Shown: positions 17,106 through 25,656, counted from the first letter of the stretch. The stretch: DNA of 64,000 nt from Streptomyces cellulosae (GCA_014655195.1 BNBH01000017.1:33513-97512); one strand, 5' to 3'. Made by a program: numbers and translations. Notes: a model not told the origin generated them from the letters alone.

Positions 17106-17576
17106 TCAGCCGGCCTCCCGCCGGGGTAACGCCGCCTCCCGCTCCGCCAGTTTGCGGAGCATGTCCCGGACGCGGTCCCGCGCCTCGTCCGCCGCGTCGA
17201 TGGCCTCGACGCAGCTCCAGTACGTCGCCTCGTCGCCGGCGGCGCAGGCGATGCCGACGAGGGCGATGCCGACGTCGCCGAGCAGGCCGCCCAGGTGCAT
17301 CAGGCACGCGCGGGTGTCGCCCAGTTCGGTGAGCCGGGCCGCGCGCGGCTCACCGGAGTCGGCCGGCGGCCGGTCGAGGACGCCGATGCCACGGCAGGCC
17401 AGATCTGCCAACCCCGTTGCCTCGTCGCGTAGTTGGGGCGGACCCACGAGTGCCAGGCGGCTCCCTATCGCCTGGGCCAGGGCCTGCGCCTGCCACACCT
17501 CGGTCAGCAGCTCCGGAACCCCGCCGCCGGCGGCCAGGGCCCTCCTGCTCGTCACGATGAGCCGCACAGCGTCCAT
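17106..17576 (-). CDS. actinobacterial hypothetical protein (DUF6099-like)
   Basis: A 156-residue, mostly helical, soluble protein (MDAVRLIVTSRRALAAGGGV; EVWQAQALAQAIGSRLALVG; GDEATYWSCVEAIDAADEAR). It resembles the Streptomyces-restricted DUF6099 family from memory; no function is known. ATG at 17576 is chosen over an upstream start because the conserved-looking sequence begins there and GGGGGCAG precedes it. Two palindromes (17636-17653 and 17712-17727) lie in its upstream region. Confidence 0.65.
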   Translation of the reverse strand: MDAVRLIVTSRRALAAGGGVPELLTEVWQAQALAQAIGSRLALVGPPQLRDEATGLADLACRGIGVLDRPPADSGEPRAARLTELGDTRACLMHLGGLLGDVGIALVGIACAAGDEATYWSCVEAIDAADEARDRVRDMLRKLAEREAALPRREAG

Positions 17577-17635
17577 GCGCTGCCCCCGTCTGTCCGACGC
17601 GCTGCCCACGCGTCCGCATCCGTTGAACTCCCTTG

Positions 17636-17653
17636 TTCACTACCCAGAGTGAA
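17636..17653. promoter_or_regulatory. TTCACT-N6-AGTGAA palindrome
   Basis: A perfect 6-bp inverted repeat with 6-bp spacer, in an unusually AT-rich patch 60 bp before the DUF6099-like gene (minus strand). It is a plausible operator; the cognate regulator is unknown. Confidence 0.4.
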
Positions 17654-17711
17654 GCTCTGTGAGACAAAAGGCCAGAGGAAGTCCGAAATCTGTGGACAGC
17701 CCTAGACGTCG

Positions 17712-17727
17712 GGTCGAATGTTCGACC
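17712..17727. promoter_or_regulatory. GGTCGAA-TG-TTCGACC palindrome
   Basis: A 7-bp perfect inverted repeat with a 2-bp centre, between the MazG-like gene's 3' end and the DUF6099-like gene's promoter region. It resembles an actinobacterial LexA box in its TCGAA/TTCGA arms, but the spacing is 2 bp short. Confidence 0.3.
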
Positions 17728-17756
17728 ACGGAGCGTGAGAGCGGAAGGGAAGGCTC

Positions 17757-18143
17757 CTAGGAGCGGGGCGGTGTCCCGGACGATCGCTCCGGGTCCGGCG
17801 CCGGGAACCTGTGCTCGTTCCGGTCGATCTTCTCCGCCAGCGCCGCCAGCGGGTCGACGCAGAGGACCTCGCAGAACTGGAGGAGGTAGGCGAGCACGTC
17901 GGCCACCTCGTCGGTGACGCGGTGCGCGGTGTCCGGGTCGCCCATCACGCGGGCGGACTCCTCCGGCGTCAGCCACTGGAAGATTTCCTGCAGTTCGGCC
18001 GCCTCCACGGCGAGCGCGGCGACGAGGTTCTTGGGCGTGTGGTACGGCTGCCAGTTCCGCGCGGCGGCGAACTCGGCGAGGCGGCGCTGGAGCGCGGGCA
18101 GGTCGGCGGGCCGGGACGCGTCGTCGTCGTGCGGATCAGTCAC
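17757..18143 (-). CDS. MazG-like nucleotide pyrophosphohydrolase
   Basis: A 128-residue protein of the MazG/dCTPase (RS21-C6-like) type, expected to hydrolyse a (d)NTP to the monophosphate and pyrophosphate. The metal-binding acidic helices are visible: ALAVEAAELQEIFQWL (E-x-x-E) and TDEVADVLAYLLQFC (E-x-x-D). Upstream, RNWQPYHTPKNLVAAL is typical of the family. Its ATG lies inside the 3' end of the ATPase gene (8-bp overlap), so the two are translationally coupled. Confidence 0.87.
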   Translation of the reverse strand: MTDPHDDDASRPADLPALQRRLAEFAAARNWQPYHTPKNLVAALAVEAAELQEIFQWLTPEESARVMGDPDTAHRVTDEVADVLAYLLQFCEVLCVDPLAALAEKIDRNEHRFPAPDPERSSGTPPRS

Positions 18144-19356
18144 GCCTCAGGTGTACCACGGTCGCCCCGGGCACCCCGGCGGCCCAGGTGGCGTCGCTCA
18201 CCGCGCCGGCCAGGCGGATGTGCCCCCGCTCGCACATCCGCGCCGCCAGCGCCAGCAGGGCCGCGCGCTGGGCGGGGTCCTGCGCCCGGTCCAGGTTGTC
18301 GGCGAGGACGGTGAGGCACTGCAGGGCGGCCGGCACCTCGCCGGGCACGTCGGCCTCCAGCACACCGGGGCCGGTGAGCAGCACCAGCGCGAGGGCGGTG
18401 TAGCGGAGTTCGCCGTCGCCGAGCCGCCGCAGCGTGGTACGCGTGCCGTTGCCCCGGTCCAGTACGGCCCGCACCAGACGGCCTCCGGCGGACGGCTCGG
18501 CGAGCAGGTCGGCGACGGGTCCGGCGCAGCCGACGCGCACCGCGTCCACGAGCAGGGCGTGGCGGCGGGTGCACTCGGAGCGGGTGCGCCACAGGACGTC
18601 GGCGAGGTTCTCGCAGCCCGGGAGCAGCCGTCCGCTGCCCGCGGGGACGGGGTCCCGCATCCGCTCGGGGCGGGGGTCACAGGGGAAGACGGAGCGCAGC
18701 GCCACCAGCATCTGCTCGGCGGCGGCCAGCACACGGAGCTGTCCGGCGGTCGTGCCGGCGACGCGCAGCGGCAGCAGCGCGGTGCCGAGACGGTCGTCGG
18801 GGAGGGGCGCGCGGGTGACCGCGGTGGCGCCTCCCGTGTGCCAGGCGGCCTGCACGGTGCGGCGGCGCGGGTCGCGCAGCGCGGTCTCCAGCAGGACCAG
18901 GCCGCCGGCGGACAGCCTCTCCCCCACGATGCGCAGTTCGGGTTCCGCCTGCACGGCGACCTCCAGGCGGACCGGGCCCTCGGGGCCGTCGGCGGTGCAG
19001 CCGATCCGGAAGCCGCGGCGGCGCTGGGCGTCGGGCCGGGCCCGCTCCGGGACGCAGGCCGAAGGGCTCGGGAACACCTCGCCCAGCTCGGCCCCGCCAC
19101 CGAGCCGGGCGAGCGCCTCGTACGCGCGCAGTGCGGTGGTCTTGCCGGTGCCGCTGGGGCCGGCGAGGAGCGTGAGGTCGCCCAGACGGAAGGTGGTGCC
19201 GCGGTGCCCGGCGAAGGCGGAGAGCAGCAGCTCCGTGACGCGCGGCAGGTTGGGGCGCCGGGCCTGTCCGGGGTCCACGGGGGTGTGCGTAGGGGGTGCG
19301 GCGGGCGGCGGGGGCGTCGTCGTCGCGACCGGCTGGGGCGGGGGCGGCGGGGTCAT
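18136..19356 (-). CDS. AAA/ABC-type ATP-binding protein
   Basis: A 406-residue P-loop ATPase of the RecF/SMC-like AAA group. After a Pro-rich N-terminus (about 40 residues) come FRLGDLTLLAGPSGTGKTTALRAYEAL (Walker A near residue 65), a long insert, an ABC-signature-like LGDGELRYTALALVLL, and a degenerate Walker B region (CLTVLADNLDRA). The final part (GHIRLAGAVSDATWAAG) fits a lobe-closing strand. No membrane segment or nuclease domain is seen. It is coupled to the MazG-like gene, suggesting a nucleotide-related or DNA-repair-related pair. The function is not known. Confidence 0.7.
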   Translation of the reverse strand: MTPPPPPQPVATTTPPPPAAPPTHTPVDPGQARRPNLPRVTELLLSAFAGHRGTTFRLGDLTLLAGPSGTGKTTALRAYEALARLGGGAELGEVFPSPSACVPERARPDAQRRRGFRIGCTADGPEGPVRLEVAVQAEPELRIVGERLSAGGLVLLETALRDPRRRTVQAAWHTGGATAVTRAPLPDDRLGTALLPLRVAGTTAGQLRVLAAAEQMLVALRSVFPCDPRPERMRDPVPAGSGRLLPGCENLADVLWRTRSECTRRHALLVDAVRVGCAGPVADLLAEPSAGGRLVRAVLDRGNGTRTTLRRLGDGELRYTALALVLLTGPGVLEADVPGEVPAALQCLTVLADNLDRAQDPAQRAALLALAARMCERGHIRLAGAVSDATWAAGVPGATVVHLRRD

Positions 19357-19550
19357 GCGCGGGACGCTAAACGCTTCCGCTGCCGCCGAACCGTTCCCTC
19401 GGGGGCCGTTCCTACGAACGGACGGCGCGCCGGTCTTCGCGCGCGGGGCGCGTGGAGCGTCATGCGCCGGGCGAGGCGTTCCCGGTCGCCGGCGCCCTCC
19501 GACCGCGCGCACCGTCTCGCGCTCCGCGCCCGCGCGGGCGGGAGGCGCGG

Positions 19551-19949
19551 CTACGCCCCCGGGGCTCCTACGCCCTCCATCAGCCCGGTCACCTCCATGC
19601 CCTCCGGCGTCAGCAGGAACACGTTGCGGTCCACGCGGTGCATTCCGCTGGCGAGGCCGAAGACGACTCCCGTGCTGAAGTCCAGGACGCGCTTGGCGAC
19701 GTCCGGTTCCGCGCCCGTCAGGTCCAGGAGGACCGGAATCCCGGACATCAGGGTCTCGGCGACCTCGCGGGCGTCCGCGAAGACGTTCACCCGCAGGACG
19801 ACGAAACGGCGCCGCGCCGCCTCCGTCCTGGCCTCCGGCGCGGCGCGGTGGCCGACCGAGGACGGCCATGCGTCACGGCCCCGCAGCGGCACGACCTGGG
19901 CGAGCCCCTCCCACTGTTCGTCGGTGACATCGTGGCCGCTCACCGGCAT
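19551..19949 (-). CDS. SepF-like cell division protein
   Basis: A 132-residue SepF-domain protein. The C-terminal domain (RRFVVLRVNVFADAREVAETLMSG, PVLLDLTGAEPDVAKRVLDFSTGVVFGLASG, MHRVDRNVFLLTPEGMEVT) matches the SepF fold that binds the FtsZ tail. It is shorter than true SepF and lacks an obvious N-terminal membrane-anchoring helix, so it fits the Streptomyces SepF-like (Sfl) group; proximity to arcA/argF recalls the SflB locus of S. coelicolor (from memory). ATG at 19949, with GGGGA 7 bases upstream, is preferred over a TTG at 19988. Confidence 0.82.
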   Translation of the reverse strand: MPVSGHDVTDEQWEGLAQVVPLRGRDAWPSSVGHRAAPEARTEAARRRFVVLRVNVFADAREVAETLMSGIPVLLDLTGAEPDVAKRVLDFSTGVVFGLASGMHRVDRNVFLLTPEGMEVTGLMEGVGAPGA

Positions 19950-20072
19950 GCTCCGTCCCCTGTCGCGCTGGCTGTCTGCATCGGCCAATTCTTACCCATG
20001 GTCACCCGTTCGGCCCAACAACGACACGCTCCGCCATCGCTTGCCCCACAACACCCCGATCCACGTGGGCTG

Positions 20073-20101
20073 TTGACCTTGGTCCCGGGTGCGGCTTGCA
20101 T
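20073..20101 (+). promoter_or_regulatory. possible leaderless promoter of the YdeI-family gene
   Basis: TTGACC (20073-20078) is followed after 17 bp by TTGCAT (20096-20101). A start point 6-7 bp further on would coincide with the ATG at 20108, and no good ribosome-binding site precedes that ATG, so the mRNA may be leaderless. Confidence 0.35.
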
Positions 20102-20107
20102 GGGCGC

Positions 20108-20701
20108 ATGGCTGGTGAGACGGATGGTGCGGTGGGGCCGGTTCTGGGTTTCTCGACCCAGGAGGAGTTCGAGGCGTGGCTGGAGGAGCATCAGGGGGAC
20201 GCGGAGGGGCTGTGGCTGAAGATCCCGCGGAAGGGGTCCGGGCTGAAGGGGGTCGACTACGCCACCGCGCTGGAGTCCGCGCTGTGCTTCGGGTGGATCG
20301 ACGGGCAGAAGCGGAGTCTGGACGAGACGTATTGGGTCCAGCGGTTCACGCCGCGGCGGGCCCGGAGCCGGTGGTCCGCGGTGAACCGGCAGAAAGCGAT
20401 CGAGCTGACCGAGCGGGGGCGGATGCGGGAGGCGGGGTTGCGGGAGGTGGAGAGGGCCAAGGCGGACGGGCGGTGGGAGGCCGCGTACGCGAGTCCTCGG
20501 GGGGCGGTTGTCCCTGAGGATCTGCGGGTGGCGTTGGACGCGGCGTCTGCGGGGGCGCGGGAGTTCTTCGAGGGGTTGGACAGCCGGAATCGGTACGCGA
20601 TCCTTCACCGGATCGAGGAGGCGAAGCGGGCGGGGACGCGGGCGGCGCGGATCGAGAAGTTCGTGGGCATGCTGGCGAGGGGGGAGAAGCTGTACCCGTG
20701 A
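20108..20701 (+). CDS. YdeI/OmpD-associated family protein
   Basis: A 197-residue soluble protein of the YdeI (bacteriocin-protection/DUF1905-associated) family. Visible motifs are GLWLKIPRKGSG, ALESALCFGWIDGQKRSLDE, RFTPRRARSRWSAVNRQKA and a C-terminal helical domain (RIEKFVGMLARGEKLYP) characteristic of the family. Biochemical function is not established. The ATG at 20108 (MAGETDG) is chosen; another in-frame ATG at 20096 adds four residues. It is isolated, between the SepF-like gene and the inverted repeat at 20771. Confidence 0.85.
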   Translation: MAGETDGAVGPVLGFSTQEEFEAWLEEHQGDAEGLWLKIPRKGSGLKGVDYATALESALCFGWIDGQKRSLDETYWVQRFTPRRARSRWSAVNRQKAIELTERGRMREAGLREVERAKADGRWEAAYASPRGAVVPEDLRVALDAASAGAREFFEGLDSRNRYAILHRIEEAKRAGTRAARIEKFVGMLARGEKLYP

Positions 20702-20770
20702 CCGTGGGGGGTTGTTTCGCCCCCGCCGCCCCTTCCGATACCCAACCCGGGGCTCGGCCCCGGACCCCGC

Positions 20771-20818
20771 TCCTCGAACGCCGGAGGGGCTGCAAGTAGC
20801 CCGTCCGGCGTTCGAGGA
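20771..20818. terminator. 48-bp inverted repeat, likely bidirectional terminator
   Basis: TCCTCGAACGCCGGA (20771-20785) and TCCGGCGTTCGAGGA (20804-20818) are perfect 15-bp arms. Inside them GGGCT/AGCCC extends the stem around a GCAAGT loop. This type of CCTCGAACGCCGGA element is a dispersed intergenic repeat in Streptomyces genomes (from memory). Here it separates two convergent genes. Confidence 0.8.
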
Positions 20819-20849
20819 CGAGGTCCGCCAGGGGCCGACTGGGGGGAGG

Positions 20850-22340
20850 TCAGCCCGTCAGGACCGCCTCCGCCGCGGCCACGCCGCACACCCTCGCCGC
20901 CCCGTGGGTGGCGATGTGCACCGCACCCCGCGGCGCGGACTGCGGTACCCCCATCTCCACCACCACCGTGTCCGGCCCCGCCGCCAGCAGCGTGTCCAGG
21001 GCCTCCCCCATCCACGGGTGACGGTGTTCGTCGCGGACCACCGCGACCACCCTCCGGCCGGCGGCCGCGCGCAGCGCCTCCGGTCCGGCGGCGGGCCCGG
21101 TGAAGTGGCCCGTGGCCGTGCCGGGGAGGAGGCGTTCCAGTTCTGGGCCGACGCCCCACGGCGTCTCGTCGCCGACGGCGATGTTGGGGGCGGGGCTGAA
21201 CGTGGCGACGTAGACGGGCGCGGTGACCGGCGCGGGACCGGCGGCCCGGGTCACCGTCACCGCGCGGCGGGCCGCGGTCAGGCCGATCTCCGGCGCGGGG
21301 TCGTCCGCCGCCGAGGGCGACCGGCGCACACCGGTCGTCCAGGCGGCCAGCGACCGGACCCGGGCCGCCGCGTCGGCCAGCCGCTCCTCGGGCAGCTCGC
21401 CGGAGCGTACGGCGGTGACCAGGGCGTCCTGGAGCCGCAGCACCGTGTCCTCGTCGGCAAGTCCGCCGCCCACGCAGATCGCGTCGGCGCCGGCCGCGAT
21501 GGCCAGCACGACGCCGTGTTCGAGGCCGTAGGTGCCGGCGACGGCGCCCATCTCCATGCCGTCGGTGACGATGAGTCCGTCGTAGCCGAGCTCGTCGCGC
21601 AGCAGGCCGGTGAGGATGCGCCGGGAGAGCGTGGCGGGGCGGTCCGGGTCGAGCACGGGCACCCGGATGTGGGCGGTCATGACGGCGCGGGTGCCGGCCT
21701 CGATGGCGGCGCGGAACGGCCGTAGTTCCCGCTCGTGCAGCGTGGTGGCGTCCAGGTCGATCTGCGGGAGCGCGTGGTGGGAGTCGACGCTGGTGTCGCC
21801 GTGGCCGGGGAAGTGCTTGGTGCAGGCGGCGACGCCGTTGGACTGCAGGCCCTCGACGTAGGCGGCGGTGTGCCGGGCGACGAGGGCGGGGTCGCGGCCG
21901 AAGGAGCGTACGCCGATCACCGGGTTGTCGGGGTTGGCGTTGACGTCGGCCGAGGGCGCCCAGTTGAGGTTGACGCCGCACGCGGCGAGCCGGCGGCCGA
22001 GTTCGCGGGCCACCCGCCGGGTGAGGGCGGGGTCGTCGACGGCGCCGAGGGCGTGGTTGCCGGGGAACGAGGAGCCGGTGCGCACCTCGAGGCGGGTGAC
22101 GTCGCCGGCCTCCTCGTCGATGGCCACCAGCAGGTCGTCCCGTTCGGCGCGCAGCTCGGCGGTGAGGGAGGTGACCTGCTCGGGGTCGGCGACGTTGCGG
22201 CCGAACAGGGCGACGGAGACCAGGCCCTCGGCCAGTCTGCGCCGTACCCAGTCGGGTGCGGTGGTGCCGGTGAACCCCGGCTGCAGCACGGCGAGCGCGT
22301 CCCGGGTGAGGGTGCCGGCGCCGGTGGTGAATGTCGTCAT
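20850..22340 (-). CDS. GH3 beta-N-acetylhexosaminidase
   Basis: A 496-residue glycoside hydrolase family 3 enzyme of the NagZ/N-acetylglucosaminidase branch. The diagnostic loop KHFPGHGDTSVDSHHALP carries the His/Asp acid-base dyad, and the nucleophile Asp lies in LIVTDGMEMGAV. No signal peptide is present, so it should act on cytoplasmic substrate delivered by the ABC importer encoded just upstream (9-bp gap), splitting imported N,N'-diacetylchitobiose or related GlcNAc oligosaccharides to GlcNAc. Gene order matches the dasABC-dasD arrangement. About 150 C-terminal residues form an accessory domain after the barrel. Confidence 0.86.
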   Translation of the reverse strand: MTTFTTGAGTLTRDALAVLQPGFTGTTAPDWVRRRLAEGLVSVALFGRNVADPEQVTSLTAELRAERDDLLVAIDEEAGDVTRLEVRTGSSFPGNHALGAVDDPALTRRVARELGRRLAACGVNLNWAPSADVNANPDNPVIGVRSFGRDPALVARHTAAYVEGLQSNGVAACTKHFPGHGDTSVDSHHALPQIDLDATTLHERELRPFRAAIEAGTRAVMTAHIRVPVLDPDRPATLSRRILTGLLRDELGYDGLIVTDGMEMGAVAGTYGLEHGVVLAIAAGADAICVGGGLADEDTVLRLQDALVTAVRSGELPEERLADAAARVRSLAAWTTGVRRSPSAADDPAPEIGLTAARRAVTVTRAAGPAPVTAPVYVATFSPAPNIAVGDETPWGVGPELERLLPGTATGHFTGPAAGPEALRAAAGRRVVAVVRDEHRHPWMGEALDTLLAAGPDTVVVEMGVPQSAPRGAVHIATHGAARVCGVAAAEAVLTG

Positions 22341-22349
22341 CTGGTGGCG

Positions 22350-23183
22350 TTATCCCTTCACGGCGCCTGCGGTGAGGCCGCTGACGGCGCGGCGCTGCAG
22401 GAAAACAAAGAGGATCAGGATCGGCACGGCGAACAGGGAGGAGGCGGCCATGGTCGCACCCCAGTCGTCGCCGAACTGGGTCTGGAAGCTGGACAGCCAC
22501 AGCGGCAGGGTCTGCGCGCCGCCGGACTCCTTGCTGAGCACCAGGACGAGGGGGAACTCGTTCCAGGCGGTGATGAAGCCGAACATCGACGTGGACATCA
22601 GGCCGGGCGCGAGCAGCGGCAGGATGACGCGGCGGAACGCCTGGGCGCGGGTGCAGCCGTCGACCATCGCGGACTCCTCCAGCTCCTTCGGCACGGCGGC
22701 GACGAAGCCGCGCAGCGTCAGGATGGTGAAGGGCAGGATCATCATCATGTAGAACGCGGTCAGCGGCACCAGGCTGTTCAGCATGGAGGCGTCGCGCACG
22801 ATCATGTAGATCGCGATCACCATGACCTCCCAGGGCGCCATCTGGGCCAGCATGAACCCGATGACGAAGCCGCGCCGCCCCTTGAACCGCATCCGGGCCA
22901 GGGCGAAGGAGCCGGCCAGCGCGATGACGAGGGAGAAGAGGACGGCCAGGCAGGTGACGGTGAGCGAGTTGCGGACGTACGTCCAGAAGTGGTCGGCGTC
23001 GACCGCCGTCGCGAAGTGCTCGAACGTGACGTTCGTCGGGAACCACACCGGGTCCTCGGCGATGATGTCGCCGGTCGGCTTCAGCGCCGTGGCGAACATC
23101 CAGTACACGGGGAAGAGGCAGGCGGCGAAGACGACGAGAGCGGTGGCGTTGGGCCAGATGCGGCCGAAGAGCGAGCGCTTCAC
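22350..23183 (-). CDS. sugar ABC transporter permease (DasC-like)
   Basis: A 277-residue MalG-type inner-membrane permease with about six transmembrane segments (first: ALVVFAACLFPVYWMFATAL) and the EAA loop ELEESAMVDGCTRAQAFRRV that docks the ATPase. GTG at 23183 overlaps the stop of the preceding permease (GTGA). No ATPase gene is present locally. In Streptomyces such carbohydrate importers share the multitasking ATPase MsiK encoded elsewhere. Confidence 0.88.
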   Translation of the reverse strand: MKRSLFGRIWPNATALVVFAACLFPVYWMFATALKPTGDIIAEDPVWFPTNVTFEHFATAVDADHFWTYVRNSLTVTCLAVLFSLVIALAGSFALARMRFKGRRGFVIGFMLAQMAPWEVMVIAIYMIVRDASMLNSLVPLTAFYMMMILPFTILTLRGFVAAVPKELEESAMVDGCTRAQAFRRVILPLLAPGLMSTSMFGFITAWNEFPLVLVLSKESGGAQTLPLWLSSFQTQFGDDWGATMAASSLFAVPILILFVFLQRRAVSGLTAGAVKG

Positions 23184-24166
23184 AGCTCGTCCTCCTCTTG
23201 CTTGAGCACGATCCTGAGGTAGTACGCGGTCAGGCCGAGCATGATCAGGATGGTCAGCACCGCGATCGCCGCGCCCATGCCGTAGTGCTGGTTGCCGACG
23301 CCCTCGATGTAGGCGTAGACGGGCAGGATCTCGGTGAGCCGGTCGGGGCCGCCGCCGTTGAAGGTGAAGACCTGGACGAACGCCTTGAAGATCCAGATGA
23401 TCTCCAGGAACGTCGTGGCGTAGAGGAACGGCCGCAGGAACGGCAGGGTGACGGTGGTGAAGCTGCGCCAGGCGCCGGCGCCGTCGAGCGCGGCCGCCTC
23501 GTACAGTTCGCCGGGGATGGTGGTGGTCGCCGCGTAGAGGTTGATCGCGACGAACGGCACGGACATCCAGACGATGAGCAGGGTGACGACGAAGAACGTC
23601 GACATCTGGCTGCTGGTCCAGCTGTAGTCGGCCATGGAGTGCCAGCCGAGCTTGTCGAGGACCCAGTTGACGACGCCGAAGCGCTGCGCGAACAGCCACT
23701 GGTAGACGGTGGTGGCGGCGACCACCGGCATCGCCCAGGCCAGCACCAGGCCGATCATCAGGGTGAACCGCATCCGCCTGCCGAGGCGGGCGAGCAGCAG
23801 ACCGACGAGGGCGCCCAGCAGCATGGTGAGGACGACGTTGACGGCGGTGAACAGGATGGAGCGGAGGGTGACCCGCCAGAAGTCCTCCCCGGTGAGGACC
23901 TCCTTGTAGTTGTCGACGCCGTTCCACTCGGTGACGTGCTGGATCAGCTGCGCCATGTTGAGGTTCTGGAACGACAGCAGCAGGTCCTTCAGCAGCGGCC
24001 AGCCCAGCAGCAGCACGGTGGCGGCGCAGGCGGGCAGCAGCAGGAGGTACGGGGCGAGCGCGCCGGCCCGCGACGCTGCTCTGGGTCGGGGCCCGGCGGG
24101 TGCGGGGTCGTCCGCCTTGCGGACGTCCGCCGGTGAGGAGGGCGGCCGTTCGGTCTGCACGGTCAT
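23180..24166 (-). CDS. sugar ABC transporter permease (DasB-like)
   Basis: A 328-residue MalF-type permease: a charged N-terminus of about 45 residues, then about six transmembrane segments beginning LAPYLLLLPACAATVLLLGW, and the EAA loop GELYEAAALDGAGAWRSFTT. ATG at 24166, preceded by GAAGAGAGA, is preferred over a TTG 30 bases upstream. It partners the following permease and the lipoprotein binding protein. Confidence 0.88.
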   Translation of the reverse strand: MTVQTERPPSSPADVRKADDPAPAGPRPRAASRAGALAPYLLLLPACAATVLLLGWPLLKDLLLSFQNLNMAQLIQHVTEWNGVDNYKEVLTGEDFWRVTLRSILFTAVNVVLTMLLGALVGLLLARLGRRMRFTLMIGLVLAWAMPVVAATTVYQWLFAQRFGVVNWVLDKLGWHSMADYSWTSSQMSTFFVVTLLIVWMSVPFVAINLYAATTTIPGELYEAAALDGAGAWRSFTTVTLPFLRPFLYATTFLEIIWIFKAFVQVFTFNGGGPDRLTEILPVYAYIEGVGNQHYGMGAAIAVLTILIMLGLTAYYLRIVLKQEEDEL

Positions 24167-24254
24167 GCTCGCGATCTCTCTTCTCGGCGTGCTCAACGCG
24201 GGGCGGGGACCGTCCCGTCGGCCGGTCCCCGCTCCGGTCGGAGCGCGTGCGCTG

Positions 24255-25532
24255 TTACTGCTGCTGCGCCAGGCGCTTGTTGAACTCGCCCTCGACCTGC
24301 TTCGCGGCGGCGGCCGGGGACTTGCCGTTCAGGACGGCGGTCAGGTACGTCTTGACCGGGTTGGGGTCGTTCTCGACGGCGGCCCACTCGGGGATCAGCG
24401 GCGTGGTGCCGCCGACGGCGGCGGCGGGAGCTGCGGCCTCGGCGGGCGCGTTGCCCTTGAGGTTGCTCTGCAGCGACTCCTTGTTGGGGATGACGCCGTT
24501 CTCCTTGGCGAGCTGGCCCTCGAACGTGTCGGAGAGAGCGAGCTTCAGGAACTCCTTGGCGAGCTCCTGCTTCTGGCTTCCCGCGGCGACGGCGAGGTTG
24601 GAGCCGCCGAGGAAGACGCCCTCGGGCTTGTCGGCGGTGGCGCCGGGGATGGTGAAGTAGCCGATCTGCTTCTCGATGGCCGGGTTGGCCTCGATCGCGA
24701 TGCCGGCCTCCCAGCCCATGCCGATGAAGGCGCCGACGTTGCCCTTGGCGAAGACCTCGCCCTGCTGCGGGGTGGCCTCGTCCTTGTCCTTGGGGGCCTT
24801 GGAGAGGGCCTGGAACTTCTTGTAGGTCTCGGCGGCCGCGGCGACCTTGGGGTCGTCGAGGTTGGAGACGTACTTGTCGCCGTCCTTCTTGACGAGTTCG
24901 CCGCCCTCGCCGATGACCAGGCCGACGAAGTGGTACCAGTTCTGGCCGGGCAGGTAGATCGGCTCGGCGTCGGTCTTCTCACCGATGGTCTTGAGCGCGG
25001 CGTAGAACTCGTCGCGGGTCTTGGGGGTGTCCTTGAGGCCGGCGTCGGCCCAGACCTTCTTGTTGTAGAGGACGACGCGGTTGGCGAAGTACCAGGGGGC
25101 GGCGTACTGCTTGCCCTCGAAGACGGAGGACTCGTTGAGGGACTCGGTCCAGTCGGCGCCGATCTCCTCCTTGAGGTCCGCGAGGTCGGCGAGGCCGCCG
25201 GTCTTGGCGTAGGCGGGGGTCTGGGTGTTGCCGATCTCGAAGACGTCCGGAGGGTTCTCCTCGGACAGGGCGGTGGTCAGCTTCTGCTGGATGCCGTTCC
25301 ACTGCTGGACCTCGAACTTGACCTTCGCCTTGGTCTTCTTCTCGAACTCGGCGGCGAGGTCCTTCTGCCACTGGTCCGGTGAGGAGCCGTCCATGACCCA
25401 GACGGTGAGCGTCTGTCCGGCGTAGCCGTCCGCGCCGGCCTTCTTGCCGTCGCCGCCGTCGTCGCCACCGCACGCAGCGACCGAGAACAACATGCCCGCG
25501 ACCCCGATCGCGGCTATCAGCTTGCGCTTCAC
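24255..25532 (-). CDS. sugar-binding lipoprotein (DasA-like)
   Basis: A 425-residue family 1 extracellular solute-binding protein. VKRKLIAAIGVAGML is a signal peptide ending in lipobox SVAAC with Cys21 as lipid anchor, then an acidic Gly linker. The binding-protein fold is evident in TLTVWVMDGSSPDQWQK, PPDVFEIGNTQTPAYAK and GVFLGGSNLAVAAGS. The N-terminus is very similar to DasA, the chitobiose-binding protein, as recalled. GTG at 25532 has an excellent GAGGAGGGG site. Three dre-like operators lie 100-250 bp upstream, so the operon is probably repressed by the divergent DasR-like protein and induced by amino-sugar phosphate. Confidence 0.87.
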   Translation of the reverse strand: MKRKLIAAIGVAGMLFSVAACGGDDGGDGKKAGADGYAGQTLTVWVMDGSSPDQWQKDLAAEFEKKTKAKVKFEVQQWNGIQQKLTTALSEENPPDVFEIGNTQTPAYAKTGGLADLADLKEEIGADWTESLNESSVFEGKQYAAPWYFANRVVLYNKKVWADAGLKDTPKTRDEFYAALKTIGEKTDAEPIYLPGQNWYHFVGLVIGEGGELVKKDGDKYVSNLDDPKVAAAAETYKKFQALSKAPKDKDEATPQQGEVFAKGNVGAFIGMGWEAGIAIEANPAIEKQIGYFTIPGATADKPEGVFLGGSNLAVAAGSQKQELAKEFLKLALSDTFEGQLAKENGVIPNKESLQSNLKGNAPAEAAAPAAAVGGTTPLIPEWAAVENDPNPVKTYLTAVLNGKSPAAAAKQVEGEFNKRLAQQQ

Positions 25533-25632
25533 GCGCCACCCCTCCTCAGGAATGCCTTGCACACCCACGCCCTCGCGGTGACCCTGACATCGGCGCAACA
25601 GCTCGGCGGGCTGGGACCCGGCTTCCGCTAAA

Positions 25633-25644
25633 TGGTTTAGACCA
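25633..25644. promoter_or_regulatory. dre-like operator 1
   Basis: TGGTTTAGACCA, one mismatch from the 12-bp core TGGTCTAGACCA of the DasR responsive element. It is 101 bp upstream of the binding-protein start. Confidence 0.65.
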
Positions 25645-25656
25645 GCAAGGGGAGCT

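Noticed and set aside
17712-17727. LexA/SOS box before the DUF6099-like gene
   Set aside because: Actinobacterial SOS boxes have TCGAAC-N4-GTTCGA. Here the arms are only 2 bp apart.
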